This document shows positions 17,324-25,852 of a DNA stretch of 64,000 bases, piece after piece. The translations under genes and the position numbers were made by a program. This stretch comes from Thermoplasmata archaeon (GTDB taxonomy: Archaea; Thermoplasmatota; Thermoplasmata; Thermoplasmatales; GCA-001856825), in contig JAGDXP010000027.1 of NCBI GenBank assembly GCA_023256475.1, positions 1 through 64,000 on the forward strand, read 5' to 3'. Under the pieces are notes generated by a model. It saw nothing but the letters and a program-made list of their open reading frames with translations. It was not told the origin of the DNA and did no database searches. The number at the start of each line of letters is the position of its first letter. The stretch's first letter is position 1.

Positions 17324-18049
17324 ATGACTCTGTTTAATTCCAATATAGTCGACTTATTGTTGCTCTGTATTGAACTCGTTTTACTGATCCTCACATTCAT
17401 AACCATAGTCCTCCACAGGAAAGAGGAGCAAGGGAGAGAAGAATTGATAGAAAAAATGCTGCAAACTGCCAAAATAGTGTCAAGGCAGGAATACTTCAAT
17501 CTGGTAATATCCTCTATACAGGAGTCAAACAAAGAAATAGCGGGACTGATCACTGGGTCAAAACCATCAGAGGAGGATAGGGAGCTAATAAAGAAAATAT
17601 CTTTGGAATTGAAAAAAGCCAATGAGAGAGGCGTAAGGATAAGATACCTTTTGCCGAAATCAACCGATAGATTTGAAGTGGCTTGCCTCTATTCTGATTC
17701 AGGCGCCAACATTAGATTTCATCCAGGTCTTTTGGTATCAGACGTTAGATTTACCATAATAGATGGAAAGACGTTGCTTCTTGGATTACCTTCCATAAGT
17801 GGAAGGGATAGTCCAACCAAGGAGGGATATATTCTTCCATCTGAGGGAATAAGCGGAATATTCATGAACATATTTGAACAACATTGGAACGAATCTGTAG
17901 AATGCGAGGAATATATTAAGGAAGTACTCGTGGATCTTTACAAGCATAATCAGAAACTATCAAAAGATAAGATATCACAGGAGCTAGGCATTCCCTTAAG
18001 AATGCTTGATTATGTATCTAAAAAATTAGAGGGCAATGAACACATTTAA
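17324..18049 (+). CDS. Membrane-anchored PLD/TrmB-like protein with C-terminal HTH
   Basis: 241 residues. The first 35 include one hydrophobic helix (VDLLLLCIELVLLILTFITIVL), then a charged stretch, then a domain at about 65-190 resembling the phospholipase-D-like fold found in TrmB-type sensors (KKANERGVRIRYLLPKS, IRFHPGLLVSDVRFTIIDGK). No HKD motif is present, so it is unlikely to be catalytic. The end (KLSKDKISQELGIPLRMLDYVSKKLEG) looks like a helix-turn-helix. The ATG at 17324 follows a TATA-like box (AAAATTATAAATT, about 17291-17303). The in-frame extension back to 17084 only overlaps the GDPD gene antisense and is rejected. It is divergent from the GDPD-glpD-cydAB cluster, so it may regulate or sense for it. 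Confidence 0.55.
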   Translation: MTLFNSNIVDLLLLCIELVLLILTFITIVLHRKEEQGREELIEKMLQTAKIVSRQEYFNLVISSIQESNKEIAGLITGSKPSEEDRELIKKISLELKKANERGVRIRYLLPKSTDRFEVACLYSDSGANIRFHPGLLVSDVRFTIIDGKTLLLGLPSISGRDSPTKEGYILPSEGISGIFMNIFEQHWNESVECEEYIKEVLVDLYKHNQKLSKDKISQELGIPLRMLDYVSKKLEGNEHI

Positions 18050-18092
18050 AAAAGATTAAATACCAGTATTATCATATTAAAATTTAATGATC

Positions 18093-18099
18093 GGAGGTG
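18093..18099 (+). promoter_or_regulatory. Strong Shine-Dalgarno GGAGGTG
   Basis: A full-length anti-16S match eight bases before the ATG at 18107. It fixes that start and shows that this organism uses leadered as well as leaderless messages. Confidence 0.7.
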
Positions 18100-18106
18100 C
18101 TTTCTG

Positions 18107-18577
18107 ATGAATAATATTAGTGGAGGTAATGGAGAGCAGACCTTAAGCAGGTTGCTCAAGAGCCTCATGCATATTTACAACGATATGGCACAGGAATATC
18201 TGGAATTGGCATCAAAAACAAGTAAGGGCAATATCAGGAAAGTTCTAATTGAATTTTCTGAGGAGTCAAGGCAAGACAGCAAAAAATTAGAGGAAATTAT
18301 TAAAACTGGTATATCAGATTTTAAGGTAAGCAACGATGAAATTGGTATTATTTCGCATCTGGAACCCAGAATGGAAGAACTTGATGATGAGGAAAAACTA
18401 ATATTCGATGCCATAAAAAGAAGCGAGGAATTGCAGGGACTCTATAAATTGATAATAAATGAATATAAGGATGAGAAAATCGATGAGATCTTCAACTTGC
18501 TAATTTCTCACGAAAATTATAGGAGGAAGGAACTTCAGGAACTATATGAAAATATGATAATAAAGGATGAATGGTGA
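18107..18577 (+). CDS. Ferritin-like helical protein lacking most diiron ligands
   Basis: 156 residues, a four-helix pattern with weak similarity to rubrerythrin-type proteins (IYNDMAQEYLELASKTSKG, then EFSEESRQDSKKLEEII, EELQGLYKLIINEYKDEK and LLISHENYRRKELQELYE). The usual E-x2-H metal pairs are not conserved: the second helix has E-S-R-Q-D, and the last has a His-Glu pair in the wrong register. So it is probably a structural or signalling relative rather than an oxidase. It follows the membrane PLD-like gene by 57 bases and has a strong Shine-Dalgarno. Function unknown. Confidence 0.5.
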   Translation: MNNISGGNGEQTLSRLLKSLMHIYNDMAQEYLELASKTSKGNIRKVLIEFSEESRQDSKKLEEIIKTGISDFKVSNDEIGIISHLEPRMEELDDEEKLIFDAIKRSEELQGLYKLIINEYKDEKIDEIFNLLISHENYRRKELQELYENMIIKDEW

Positions 18578-18578
18578 A

Positions 18579-18731
18579 CTAAAATTTGAAAAATTTTATA
18601 AGAAGTTTTAAGAATGATAAGAAGTATACTGCGCTTGTTCGGCCAAAGCTTTTAATCGAAAGACCTAGACCTATACCTAGACCAATCAAGGTTAAAACAA
18701 AAGCTATTAGAAAAATCGAAACTCTTTTCAT
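18579..18731 (-). CDS. Possible 50-residue membrane peptide
   Basis: In the 253-base gap between the ferritin-like gene and ppa the minus strand is open for 50 codons, from an ATG at 18731 to a TAG at 18579. The product would start MKRVSIFLIAFVLTLIGLG, with a hydrophobic helix at residues 4-27 containing a GLGIGLGLS repeat, and a second hydrophobic/basic segment at the C-terminus. It fits exactly between neighbours without overlapping them. No clear Shine-Dalgarno is seen. It could be a chance ORF. Confidence 0.3.
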   Translation of the reverse strand: MKRVSIFLIAFVLTLIGLGIGLGLSIKSFGRTSAVYFLSFLKLLIKFFKF

Positions 18732-18830
18732 TCCATTTTGACTTATTTCAATTTCCGTATTTGAAATTTTTTAATCAGATATGCGTTTACAATGCCATAA
18801 AATATTTTAGGAATCAATCTTTAAATCCCC

Positions 18831-19376
18831 ATGGAATTCAAAAGACAAACTGAAGATTTTCCCTACTCATTCTACGCCTACATAGAGATTTCCCAAGGTA
18901 GCAATGTGAAGTATGAGTATGATGAAGAACTTCAAGAAATTGTGGTTGACCGTATTCTATCCACATCCATGGTCTATCCAGCTAATTACGGATTTATACC
19001 TTTTACTAGGGGAGAAGATGGTGACCCTTTAGACGTCCTCGTATTTTCAATGACACCCATAGCTCCAAACAAAGTGATAAGGGTGAAACCCATAGCACTG
19101 GCTGAGATGGAAGATGAGGAAGGCACAGATAATAAAATAATTTCTGTTCCCTATGGTAAATCAGACCCTGCTTATAGTTACTTGGAGAACTTGAATGATA
19201 TACCTCCCCATATCAAGGATACAGTGAGGCACTTCTTTGAGCACTATAAGGAAACTGAAGAGGGAAAATTCATGAAATTCCTTGGGTACAAAGACAGGGA
19301 TGATGCTTTAAAAATAATAATAAGCGCTGCGAGGAAATATATTGCAGAAGATCTGGGATTCAGGAATATTCTTTAA
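18831..19376 (+). CDS. ppa: Inorganic pyrophosphatase (family I)
   Basis: 181 residues. It has the soluble family I signature DGDPLDVLV (three metal-binding Asp) at about residues 64-72, preceded by VYPANYGFIPFT, and later KIISVPYGKSDPAY and HFFEHYKETEEGKFMKF with catalytic Lys/Tyr. It hydrolyses PPi made by biosynthesis in the cytoplasm. A TATA-like ATAAAATATTTT at about 18798-18809 lies 22-33 bases before the ATG, consistent with a leaderless transcript. The length is normal. Confidence 0.95.
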   Translation: MEFKRQTEDFPYSFYAYIEISQGSNVKYEYDEELQEIVVDRILSTSMVYPANYGFIPFTRGEDGDPLDVLVFSMTPIAPNKVIRVKPIALAEMEDEEGTDNKIISVPYGKSDPAYSYLENLNDIPPHIKDTVRHFFEHYKETEEGKFMKFLGYKDRDDALKIIISAARKYIAEDLGFRNIL

Positions 19377-19427
19377 TTTTCAATACCATTTAAAAAACTA
19401 TAAATTTAATCCTATGATTGTAGTAAC

Positions 19428-21086
19428 ATGAGTCCTAAGCGAGAGATACATGCCCCGAGGGGAAGTAAATTAAATACAAAGGGATGGGGGCAGGAAGCAG
19501 CTTTAAGATTGTTGATGAATAATCTGGATCCAGATGTTGCCAAAGATCCAGATAATCTCATTGTCTATGGTGGTAAAGGGAAGGCAGCCAGAAATTGGGA
19601 GGCCTTCGATAAAATTGTCCAGTCACTCAAAGAATTGGAAAATGATGAAACATTGTTGATCCAGAGTGGAAAACCTGTCGGTGTATTCAAGACTTCAACA
19701 TATGCTCCAAGGGTTTTAATTTCAAATGCACAGATTGTCCCAAGATGGGCAACGGATGATGTATTCTGGGAACTTGAAAGGAAAGGTTTAACAATGTTCG
19801 GACAGATGACTGCAGGTTCTTGGATTTATATTGGTACACAGGGAGTTTTACAAGGTACATATGAAACTTTATCTGCTCTGGCAAGAAAAGAGTTCAAGAG
19901 CGATTCTTTAAAAGGGAAATGGGTCCTGTCGTCAGGCTTGGGTGAAATGGGAGGAGCTCAACCACTAGCAATTACTATGAATGAAGGTGTGGCACTTGTT
20001 GTAGAAGTGGATGAAAGCAAGATAGACAGGAGAATTAAGGGAAAATACTTGGATTACAAGAGCAAGGACCTTGACGAGGCACTAAGAATGAAAGATGAAT
20101 TTCTGGAAGAAGGGAAAGCGTATTCCATTGGTTTATTGGGAAATGCAGCCACAGTTTACACAAAACTTGTGGAGATGAATATAGTTCCTGATGTTGTTAC
20201 TGATCAAACCGCAGCCCACGACCTAAACATTGGATATATTCCAGAAGGGTATACTATAGAACAGGCCATGGAGGAAACTCAGAAAAATCATGAGAAATAC
20301 ATAAGAGACGTATATCAATCTATAGTAAAGGAAGTAAAGGCAATTATATGGTTTAAAGAGCACGGTGCCAAAGTTTTTGATTATGGAAACAACTTGAGAA
20401 CAAGAGCCAAGGAATGGGGGTATCAAAGGGCATTTGAAATTCCGGGATATGTACCCGCTTATCTAAGAGATTTATTCGCCATTGGATCAGGACCTTTTAG
20501 ATGGGTGGCCTTATCTGGAGAGCCTTCTGATATTTATAAGATTGATGATGCCATAATTAAGAATTTTTCACAGGATGAACACTTAGTGAAATGGATAAGG
20601 CTAGCTAAAGAAAGGGTAAAGTTCCAGGGTCTGCCCGCAAGAATATGCTATGCCTCATATGGTCAGAGAGAGGCAATTGGACTCCTCATCAATGATATGG
20701 TCAGAGATGGTGAGTTATCTGCACCTGTGGCAATTGGGAGAGACCACCACGATACCGGGAGTGTTGCTTCGCCTTTTAGAGAGACGGAGGCGATGAAAGA
20801 TGGGAGCGATGCCATTGCAGATTGGCCGATTTTAAATGTACTGCTTAACGCATCATCTGGCGCAACTTGGGTTTCACTTCATCACGGTGGAGGAACAGGA
20901 ATAGGGAATTCAATACACGCTGGATTTGTACTTGTGGTTGACGGTACCAAAGAAGCTGAGGAAAAGGCAAAGAGAGTCCTAAATGCTGATCCTGGAATCG
21001 GGGTCATAAGGCATGCTGATGCCGGATATGAGGATTCCATAAAATTGATAAAGAAAGGAGTTAAATTTAAAACACCGTACTTTTGA
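19428..21086 (+). CDS. hutU: Urocanate hydratase
   Basis: 552 residues, the full usual length. Typical segments: [18 protein letters not shown] near the N-terminus, [42 protein letters not shown] (NAD-binding loop), [26 protein letters not shown] and [16 protein letters not shown]. It converts urocanate to imidazolonepropionate in histidine breakdown, using NAD+ as electrophile. A TATA-like box (CTATAAATTTAA, about 19398-19409) is 19-30 bases upstream. The histidine ammonia-lyase gene is 15 kb away. The next gene, a zinc ribbon, starts on its stop codon. Confidence 0.96.
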   Translation: MSPKREIHAPRGSKLNTKGWGQEAALRLLMNNLDPDVAKDPDNLIVYGGKGKAARNWEAFDKIVQSLKELENDETLLIQSGKPVGVFKTSTYAPRVLISNAQIVPRWATDDVFWELERKGLTMFGQMTAGSWIYIGTQGVLQGTYETLSALARKEFKSDSLKGKWVLSSGLGEMGGAQPLAITMNEGVALVVEVDESKIDRRIKGKYLDYKSKDLDEALRMKDEFLEEGKAYSIGLLGNAATVYTKLVEMNIVPDVVTDQTAAHDLNIGYIPEGYTIEQAMEETQKNHEKYIRDVYQSIVKEVKAIIWFKEHGAKVFDYGNNLRTRAKEWGYQRAFEIPGYVPAYLRDLFAIGSGPFRWVALSGEPSDIYKIDDAIIKNFSQDEHLVKWIRLAKERVKFQGLPARICYASYGQREAIGLLINDMVRDGELSAPVAIGRDHHDTGSVASPFRETEAMKDGSDAIADWPILNVLLNASSGATWVSLHHGGGTGIGNSIHAGFVLVVDGTKEAEEKAKRVLNADPGIGVIRHADAGYEDSIKLIKKGVKFKTPYF

Positions 21087-21265
21087 TGGAGCTATCAATG
21101 ATACATAGAGTATGCCCGCAGTGTGGATCAGAAAATATAGATTTCGAAATAGGGTTCATAACGGGAAAATATAAATGCAATGATTGCGGCTACGTTGGAT
21201 CAGTAATTTTCGAATTGGATGACAAAAATCTTGAGAAATTCAGGGAAGATTTAAAGAAAAAATAG
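21086..21265 (+). CDS. Small zinc-ribbon protein
   Basis: 59 residues. The CPQCGSEN near residue 9 and KCNDCGYVG near residue 30 form a C4 zinc ribbon, followed by a charged tail. Such archaeal one-ribbon proteins resemble transcription-factor or translation-related ribbons; the exact role is unknown. The ATG overlaps the hutU stop (TGATG at 21084-21088), so it is translated from the same message. A later in-frame ATG at 21098 is an alternative start. Confidence 0.75.
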   Translation: MELSMIHRVCPQCGSENIDFEIGFITGKYKCNDCGYVGSVIFELDDKNLEKFREDLKKK

Positions 21266-21300
21266 CATAAAATTAAATAATTGATTTTCGTTAATATTAT

Positions 21301-22221
21301 ATGAATTTTTTTCAAGAAATAATGTTGCAGGCTGGAGGATTGAGTATAGGAGAGGAGGTTCTAATATTCATAGTAGCTATCATCATCCTGGCTTTTCTAT
21401 TCTATTCCATTAAAATCGTGAAAGAATATCAAAGGATAGTAGTATTCAGATTCGGAAGAGCTCTTGCTGAGAAAGGACCCGGTATAGTATTCATTTGGCC
21501 CATAATTGATTATCCTGTAAGGGTTGATCTAAGAGAGAAATTCCTTACGGTTCCTCATCAAACGTGCATCACCAAGGATAATGCACCGGTAGATGTGGAT
21601 TTTATAATTTACTTTAAGGTTGTAAATGCTTCCGATTCGGTCATCCAGGTACAGAACTTCGAAGGGGCTGCATTGGGCATTGCCACAACAACTTTGAGAG
21701 CTGTCATTGGAGACATAATGCTTGATGAAGTTCTATCCAAAAGGGAAAATATCAACGCTATTCTAAGGACGAAGTTGGATGAAGTTACCACAAGGTGGGG
21801 AGTAAAAATAACCAACGTAGAGATAAGGGAAATATTGCCTCCCAAGAATGTTCAGGATGCTATGATATTGCAGATGAGTGCGGAAAGGAGCAGGAGAGCT
21901 GTTGTTACAGAGGCAGAAGGTAAAAAGGCTGCTGCTATAACTGTGGCAGAAGGTGAAAAACAGTCTAACATTCTAAAGGCTGAAGGAGAAAGGCAGGCTG
22001 CAATATTGAGGGCAGAGGGTTATGCATTGGCTTTAACCACAATATACAACGCGGCCAAGCAGATAGATAATAAGACGCTGGCATTACAATACCTTGATGC
22101 ACTAAAGAACATAGGCTCGAGTCCATCAACGAAATACATAATACCCATGGAATTTACAGAGTTGATAAAACCATTTACAGAAACATTAAAGGGTGCGAAT
22201 GATAATAATACTAAACAATGA
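21301..22221 (+). CDS. SPFH/Band 7 (stomatin-like) membrane protein
   Basis: 306 residues. An N-terminal membrane helix at about 18-42 is followed by the Band 7 core (EYQRIVVFRFGRALAEKGPG, DLREKFLTVPHQTCITKDNAPV, VLSKRENINAILRTKLDEVT) and a coiled-coil with repeated Ala-Glu-Gly heptads (AEGKKAAAITVAEGEKQSNI) to about 245. Stomatin homologues oligomerise on membranes and are substrates or partners of NfeD-type proteases. A short NfeD protein follows 9 bases later, and a long NfeD protease is convergent beyond it, giving the usual stomatin-NfeD group. Confidence 0.92.
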   Translation: MNFFQEIMLQAGGLSIGEEVLIFIVAIIILAFLFYSIKIVKEYQRIVVFRFGRALAEKGPGIVFIWPIIDYPVRVDLREKFLTVPHQTCITKDNAPVDVDFIIYFKVVNASDSVIQVQNFEGAALGIATTTLRAVIGDIMLDEVLSKRENINAILRTKLDEVTTRWGVKITNVEIREILPPKNVQDAMILQMSAERSRRAVVTEAEGKKAAAITVAEGEKQSNILKAEGERQAAILRAEGYALALTTIYNAAKQIDNKTLALQYLDALKNIGSSPSTKYIIPMEFTELIKPFTETLKGANDNNTKQ

Positions 22222-22230
22222 TTACATGCC

Positions 22231-22641
22231 ATGTCTCATGAGCTAACATTGATTCAGAGGTATGGGTACAGGACAATAATCGTACTCATTTTATTATTTG
22301 TATTTTCAACTTTCTTGCTTTTTGAATACATAGTTACTGGCTATGTGCATACAACATTATTAATTCTTTCCATCCTATTCTATACAATAACCATAGTGCT
22401 TATAGTTGGATTCAGCCTTACGAGAGTCAAAAAGATAAATAAAAGCTATTTTACCATGGAGAGCCTGTTAGGTAAAACAGGGAAGGTAATAAAGGCCTGC
22501 AAACCAGGAGAAAAGGGTTCGGCTACCGTGGCTTCCGAGGATTGGAGCATTGAAAGCGACCAGGAACTTTTTGAAGGGGATACCATCGAGGTAATTGGCA
22601 TTATGGAGGATAAGGTTACACTGAAAGTTAAGAAAATATAA
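22231..22641 (+). CDS. Short NfeD-type membrane protein
   Basis: 136 residues. Two membrane helices at about 12-35 and 42-63 are followed by a C-terminal OB-fold domain (LLGKTGKVIKACKPGEKGSATV and GDTIEVIGIMEDKVTLKVKK), the NfeD soluble domain. It is the protease-less, short NfeD form that partners with the preceding SPFH protein in the membrane. The gene starts 9 bases after the SPFH stop and is co-transcribed. Confidence 0.85.
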   Translation: MSHELTLIQRYGYRTIIVLILLFVFSTFLLFEYIVTGYVHTTLLILSILFYTITIVLIVGFSLTRVKKINKSYFTMESLLGKTGKVIKACKPGEKGSATVASEDWSIESDQELFEGDTIEVIGIMEDKVTLKVKKI

Positions 22642-22643
22642 TT

Positions 22644-23900
22644 TCAAATAATTTTTTTCACTCTTATCTTCCCTTCTGAATACTCTAAGACAGTAATCTT
22701 CTCTCCCGCTTTAATTATTTCATCCGAGATTGCTGTCCAATCCTCTGATAAAACGTTCGCAACTCCTTCCTTTCCAGGAATGATATCAGTTTTTGCTACC
22801 CCATTTTTCCCCACAATCCTCTCTGGTCCAACCTTAGCTGGAGCCCTCATGGCTGCCTTTCTTAGTGCAATTATGTATATGGCACCTATGGGTAGAAGAG
22901 TTGCTTCTATAGCTATGAGTGCGTAATTACCGAATGAAAGGTAGGGAACATTGGATGAGTATGGAATGTCGACAGTCATCAGTAGACTACCTGCCACGGC
23001 CAAGAACACGCCTGAAAGCATAGCCAGACCGTGTCCTAATTTTATTTCCAAGAATATGAGAGCCATTCCGATGAAAATCATTAGTAGACCAACTGGCTGT
23101 GCACCTATTAATTGGGATCCCCATAGGCCTATGGCTATTGAGATTATACCCAGAACACTTAAGAGTATAGACCCATGATAAATGTCAAGGAGAATGGCTA
23201 TGGTCCCTATGAGTATAAAGAATCCGGCAACCGTAGAATTGCTAATAAATGATTCGAATTGCTGTATTGGACTTTCTGTAAAATTTATGTCACTATAACC
23301 GGAATATCCAAGAATATTCTTTACCTGTGATAGGGAATTTGCAATTCCATTGATAATTTTAACCTGTAGTGCCGATAATGCAGAATATGCTGTGTTATTT
23401 TCCACCATGGTTGCAACTGCTGATACATTCCTGCCATGATCTTGAGCAAGTGCTATCATATAAGCAAGGGAAGCATTTACCACATGCTGCTCTTCTAACG
23501 CTGTACCACCAATAATATATGGCTTTGAAGGACCAATAAAACTTCCATTGCCCATAAATATATTGTCAGATGCCATGGCAATGTACGATCCGGCTGAGGC
23601 TCCCATATCGCCCGGTGGGATGTATGTTGTGATATTAATTTCAGATTCAGCGCTTGTTATCATGGATGCAATGGAAAAAGCGTTTACAAGATAGCCACCT
23701 GGGGTATTCATGATTATTATCACGGGATAACCATTCTGTTCCGCATATGTCAGAGTACTCTGAAAATAGTCCTGAGCACCGGAATCCACAGCATAATCGA
23801 ACTCAATTATTACTACACTTTTCTGGTCGGCTGATGCCAATTGTAGCGCAAAAAACAATATTATCATAAATGAAATCAAAATGATCAGAGGAACCTTCAT
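22644..23900 (-). CDS. Long NfeD membrane serine protease (stomatin operon partner)
   Basis: 418 residues: signal peptide at 1-24, a ClpP-like protease domain at about 28-205, four or five membrane helices at about 222-345, and a C-terminal NfeD OB domain (GKNGVAKTDIIPGKEGVANV). The protease has NTPGGYLVNA and GASAGSYIAMA, with the probable catalytic Ser at residue 102. The basic partner is not obvious: where archaeal homologues have a Lys the alignment suggests a His in EEQHVVN. It is convergent with the short NfeD gene (two bases between stops). It likely processes membrane proteins. Confidence 0.88.
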   Translation of the reverse strand: MKVPLIILISFMIILFFALQLASADQKSVVIIEFDYAVDSGAQDYFQSTLTYAEQNGYPVIIIMNTPGGYLVNAFSIASMITSAESEINITTYIPPGDMGASAGSYIAMASDNIFMGNGSFIGPSKPYIIGGTALEEQHVVNASLAYMIALAQDHGRNVSAVATMVENNTAYSALSALQVKIINGIANSLSQVKNILGYSGYSDINFTESPIQQFESFISNSTVAGFFILIGTIAILLDIYHGSILLSVLGIISIAIGLWGSQLIGAQPVGLLMIFIGMALIFLEIKLGHGLAMLSGVFLAVAGSLLMTVDIPYSSNVPYLSFGNYALIAIEATLLPIGAIYIIALRKAAMRAPAKVGPERIVGKNGVAKTDIIPGKEGVANVLSEDWTAISDEIIKAGEKITVLEYSEGKIRVKKII

Positions 23901-23978
23901 AATTTTTAAACAAAATTAAATGAATAAGGATTTCTAAACTATACCGAGTTTTTAAATATCGTCATTACATAACTAATT

Positions 23979-25136
23979 ATGCCTGAAAAACCAGTTATTA
24001 ATTGGGGATTAGAAGGTATTTACGTCAATGAAAGCTCAATATGCAAAGTTGATGGACAGAATGGTAAATTATGGTATAGAGGATACAGAATTGAAGATTT
24101 GGCTAGATATTCCAATTTTGAAGAAGTTTCATATCTGTTGCTGTACGGAAAGTTGCCTACCAAAGAAAATCTTGAAAAATTTCAGCAAAAACTGAGGAGC
24201 AGAAGGGAGGTACCCGAAGAGGTTCTAAATGTAATAAAAACCATGTCAAAAAAGTCCCATCCCATGGATGTATTGAGAACTGCAGCCTCCATGCTATCTA
24301 TGTATGACAATCAAGTCATGACAAGGGATATGGCTTTAAACGAGGATAAGATCATAACTCTAATTGCCAAGCTCTCCTCCATAACTGCTGCAATAGGAAG
24401 AATTAGGAAGGGGTTAGATTACATAGAACCTGATGAAAAATTGGACCACGCACAGAACTTTCTGTATATGTTGCATGGAAAGAAGCCTAATGACTCTGAT
24501 AGAAAGATCATAGATTTGATGTTCATATTGCACGCTGAACATAGCACAAATGCATCTACCTTTGCGTCTCTTGTAACCGCATCAACATTGGCAGATATTT
24601 ATTCATCAGTAGTCACAGGAATTTCAACATTAAAAGGTCCATTGCACGGAGGTGCAGATGAAGCCGCCCTAAAGATGATGTATGCCATTGGTGAGCCTGA
24701 GAACACTGAAAAATACATATTGGAAGCCTTAGAGGGCAAGCAGAGGATTATGGGTTTTGGACACAGAGTTTATAAAGTTTATGATCCCAGGGCCAAAATT
24801 GTGAGAGAGTATCTAGAGAAGAGACTACAGGAAAAGCCCACTGAAGAGGTAAGAAAATTACTGCAGATAGCTCTGAGGGCAGAAAAACTCATGATAGAAA
24901 AACTGGGAAATACCAAAGGAATCTGGCCTAACATAGATTTCTTTGCAGGACCACTCTATAGGTCTGTTGATATTGAAGCGGAGCTGTTTACACCCATATT
25001 CGTTTCTTCAAGGGTATCAGGCTGGGGTTCGCACATCTTGGAATACTGGCAGAACAACAAATTATTCAGGCCACTTGAATGGTACATGGGAAGATTGGAT
25101 CTTGAATACATTCCCATTGATAAGAGGGAAGAATGA
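23979..25136 (+). CDS. gltA: Citrate synthase (citrate/2-methylcitrate type)
   Basis: 385 residues. Catalytic signatures: LHGGADEAALKMM (His), GFGHRVYKVYDPRA (second His, the family consensus), and NVDFFAG-like NIDFFAGPLYRSV near the end (Asp); HAEHSTNASTF is also conserved. It condenses oxaloacetate and acetyl-CoA, the first citric-acid-cycle step; 2-methylcitrate activity cannot be excluded. A TATA-like box (TTTTTAAATATC, about 23947-23958) is 21-32 bases upstream. The isocitrate dehydrogenase gene is 8 kb downstream. Confidence 0.95.
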   Translation: MPEKPVINWGLEGIYVNESSICKVDGQNGKLWYRGYRIEDLARYSNFEEVSYLLLYGKLPTKENLEKFQQKLRSRREVPEEVLNVIKTMSKKSHPMDVLRTAASMLSMYDNQVMTRDMALNEDKIITLIAKLSSITAAIGRIRKGLDYIEPDEKLDHAQNFLYMLHGKKPNDSDRKIIDLMFILHAEHSTNASTFASLVTASTLADIYSSVVTGISTLKGPLHGGADEAALKMMYAIGEPENTEKYILEALEGKQRIMGFGHRVYKVYDPRAKIVREYLEKRLQEKPTEEVRKLLQIALRAEKLMIEKLGNTKGIWPNIDFFAGPLYRSVDIEAELFTPIFVSSRVSGWGSHILEYWQNNKLFRPLEWYMGRLDLEYIPIDKREE

Positions 25137-25181
25137 TTTTGATATAAAAATTTAATATTCTATTCTAATTAAGGTGTTTGC

Positions 25182-25565
25182 ATGGCGATATATCAAGGTA
25201 GAGCTAGAGTAAAGATTTCAGGCGGAGTGCTTAGAAGATTAAGGCACAAGAGAAGGTTCGAACTCGGAAGAGAACCAACCAATACAGTAATAGGTTCAAC
25301 AAAGAGAAAGGTAATTAGAACTATGGGTGGAAACTCGAAAGTCGTTCTATTGCGTGCAGAATATGCTAACGTCACAATTCCAAATGAAAGGAAGACTGTT
25401 AAGGCAAAGATCTTGCATGTTAAAGAAAATATAGCAGATCCACACTTTGCACAAAGAGGAATTATAACCAAAGGAGCCATTATAGAAACTGATCTTGGAA
25501 TTTGCAGAGTCACATCCAGACCTGGTCAACACGGAAACGTTAATGCAATTCTATTGAATAAATGA
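25182..25565 (+). CDS. rps8e: 30S ribosomal protein S8e
   Basis: 127 residues with the archaeal/eukaryotic S8e pattern: an N-terminal GRARVKISGGVLRRLRHKRRF (basic, RNA-binding), GREPTNTVIGSTKRKVIRTMGG, then RPGQHGNVNAILL at the end. It binds 16S rRNA in the small subunit. An AAGGTG Shine-Dalgarno precedes the ATG. The stop overlaps the SRP19 start (ATGA, 25562-25565). Confidence 0.95.
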   Translation: MAIYQGRARVKISGGVLRRLRHKRRFELGREPTNTVIGSTKRKVIRTMGGNSKVVLLRAEYANVTIPNERKTVKAKILHVKENIADPHFAQRGIITKGAIIETDLGICRVTSRPGQHGNVNAILLNK

Positions 25566-25810
25566 AGAGAATAATCTGGGAAGCCTATTTTGATCCTTCA
25601 ATCTCCAGGAAATATGGAAGAAGGGTAGTGAAGGGTCTAGATTATCAAAAAATAGAAGAAGTATTAAGGTCCATGGGTCTCAATTTCAGTGTTTCAACTG
25701 CCAGATATCCAAGAGTACCCTGGAAAGAATATAAAAGATATGAGGTTGAGTGGGAAAAGCCTAAATGGGCTTTAATAAAAGAGATAGAAAAAAGATTGAA
25801 GGGTTCATAG
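25562..25810 (+). CDS. srp19: Signal recognition particle 19 kDa protein
   Basis: 82 residues, a compact SRP19. Recognisable elements are IWEAYFDPSISRKYGRRV near the start, then the SRP RNA-contact region with many basic residues, and ARYPRVPWKEYKRYEVEW. It binds SRP RNA and helps SRP54 assemble for membrane targeting of proteins. It overlaps S8e by four bases, so it is co-expressed with a ribosomal protein. The length is typical for archaeal SRP19 (80-100). Confidence 0.92.
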   Translation: MKRIIWEAYFDPSISRKYGRRVVKGLDYQKIEEVLRSMGLNFSVSTARYPRVPWKEYKRYEVEWEKPKWALIKEIEKRLKGS

Positions 25811-25852
25811 CTTCAATAGATTTTATAATATAAATTACATTTAGCAATAGAT

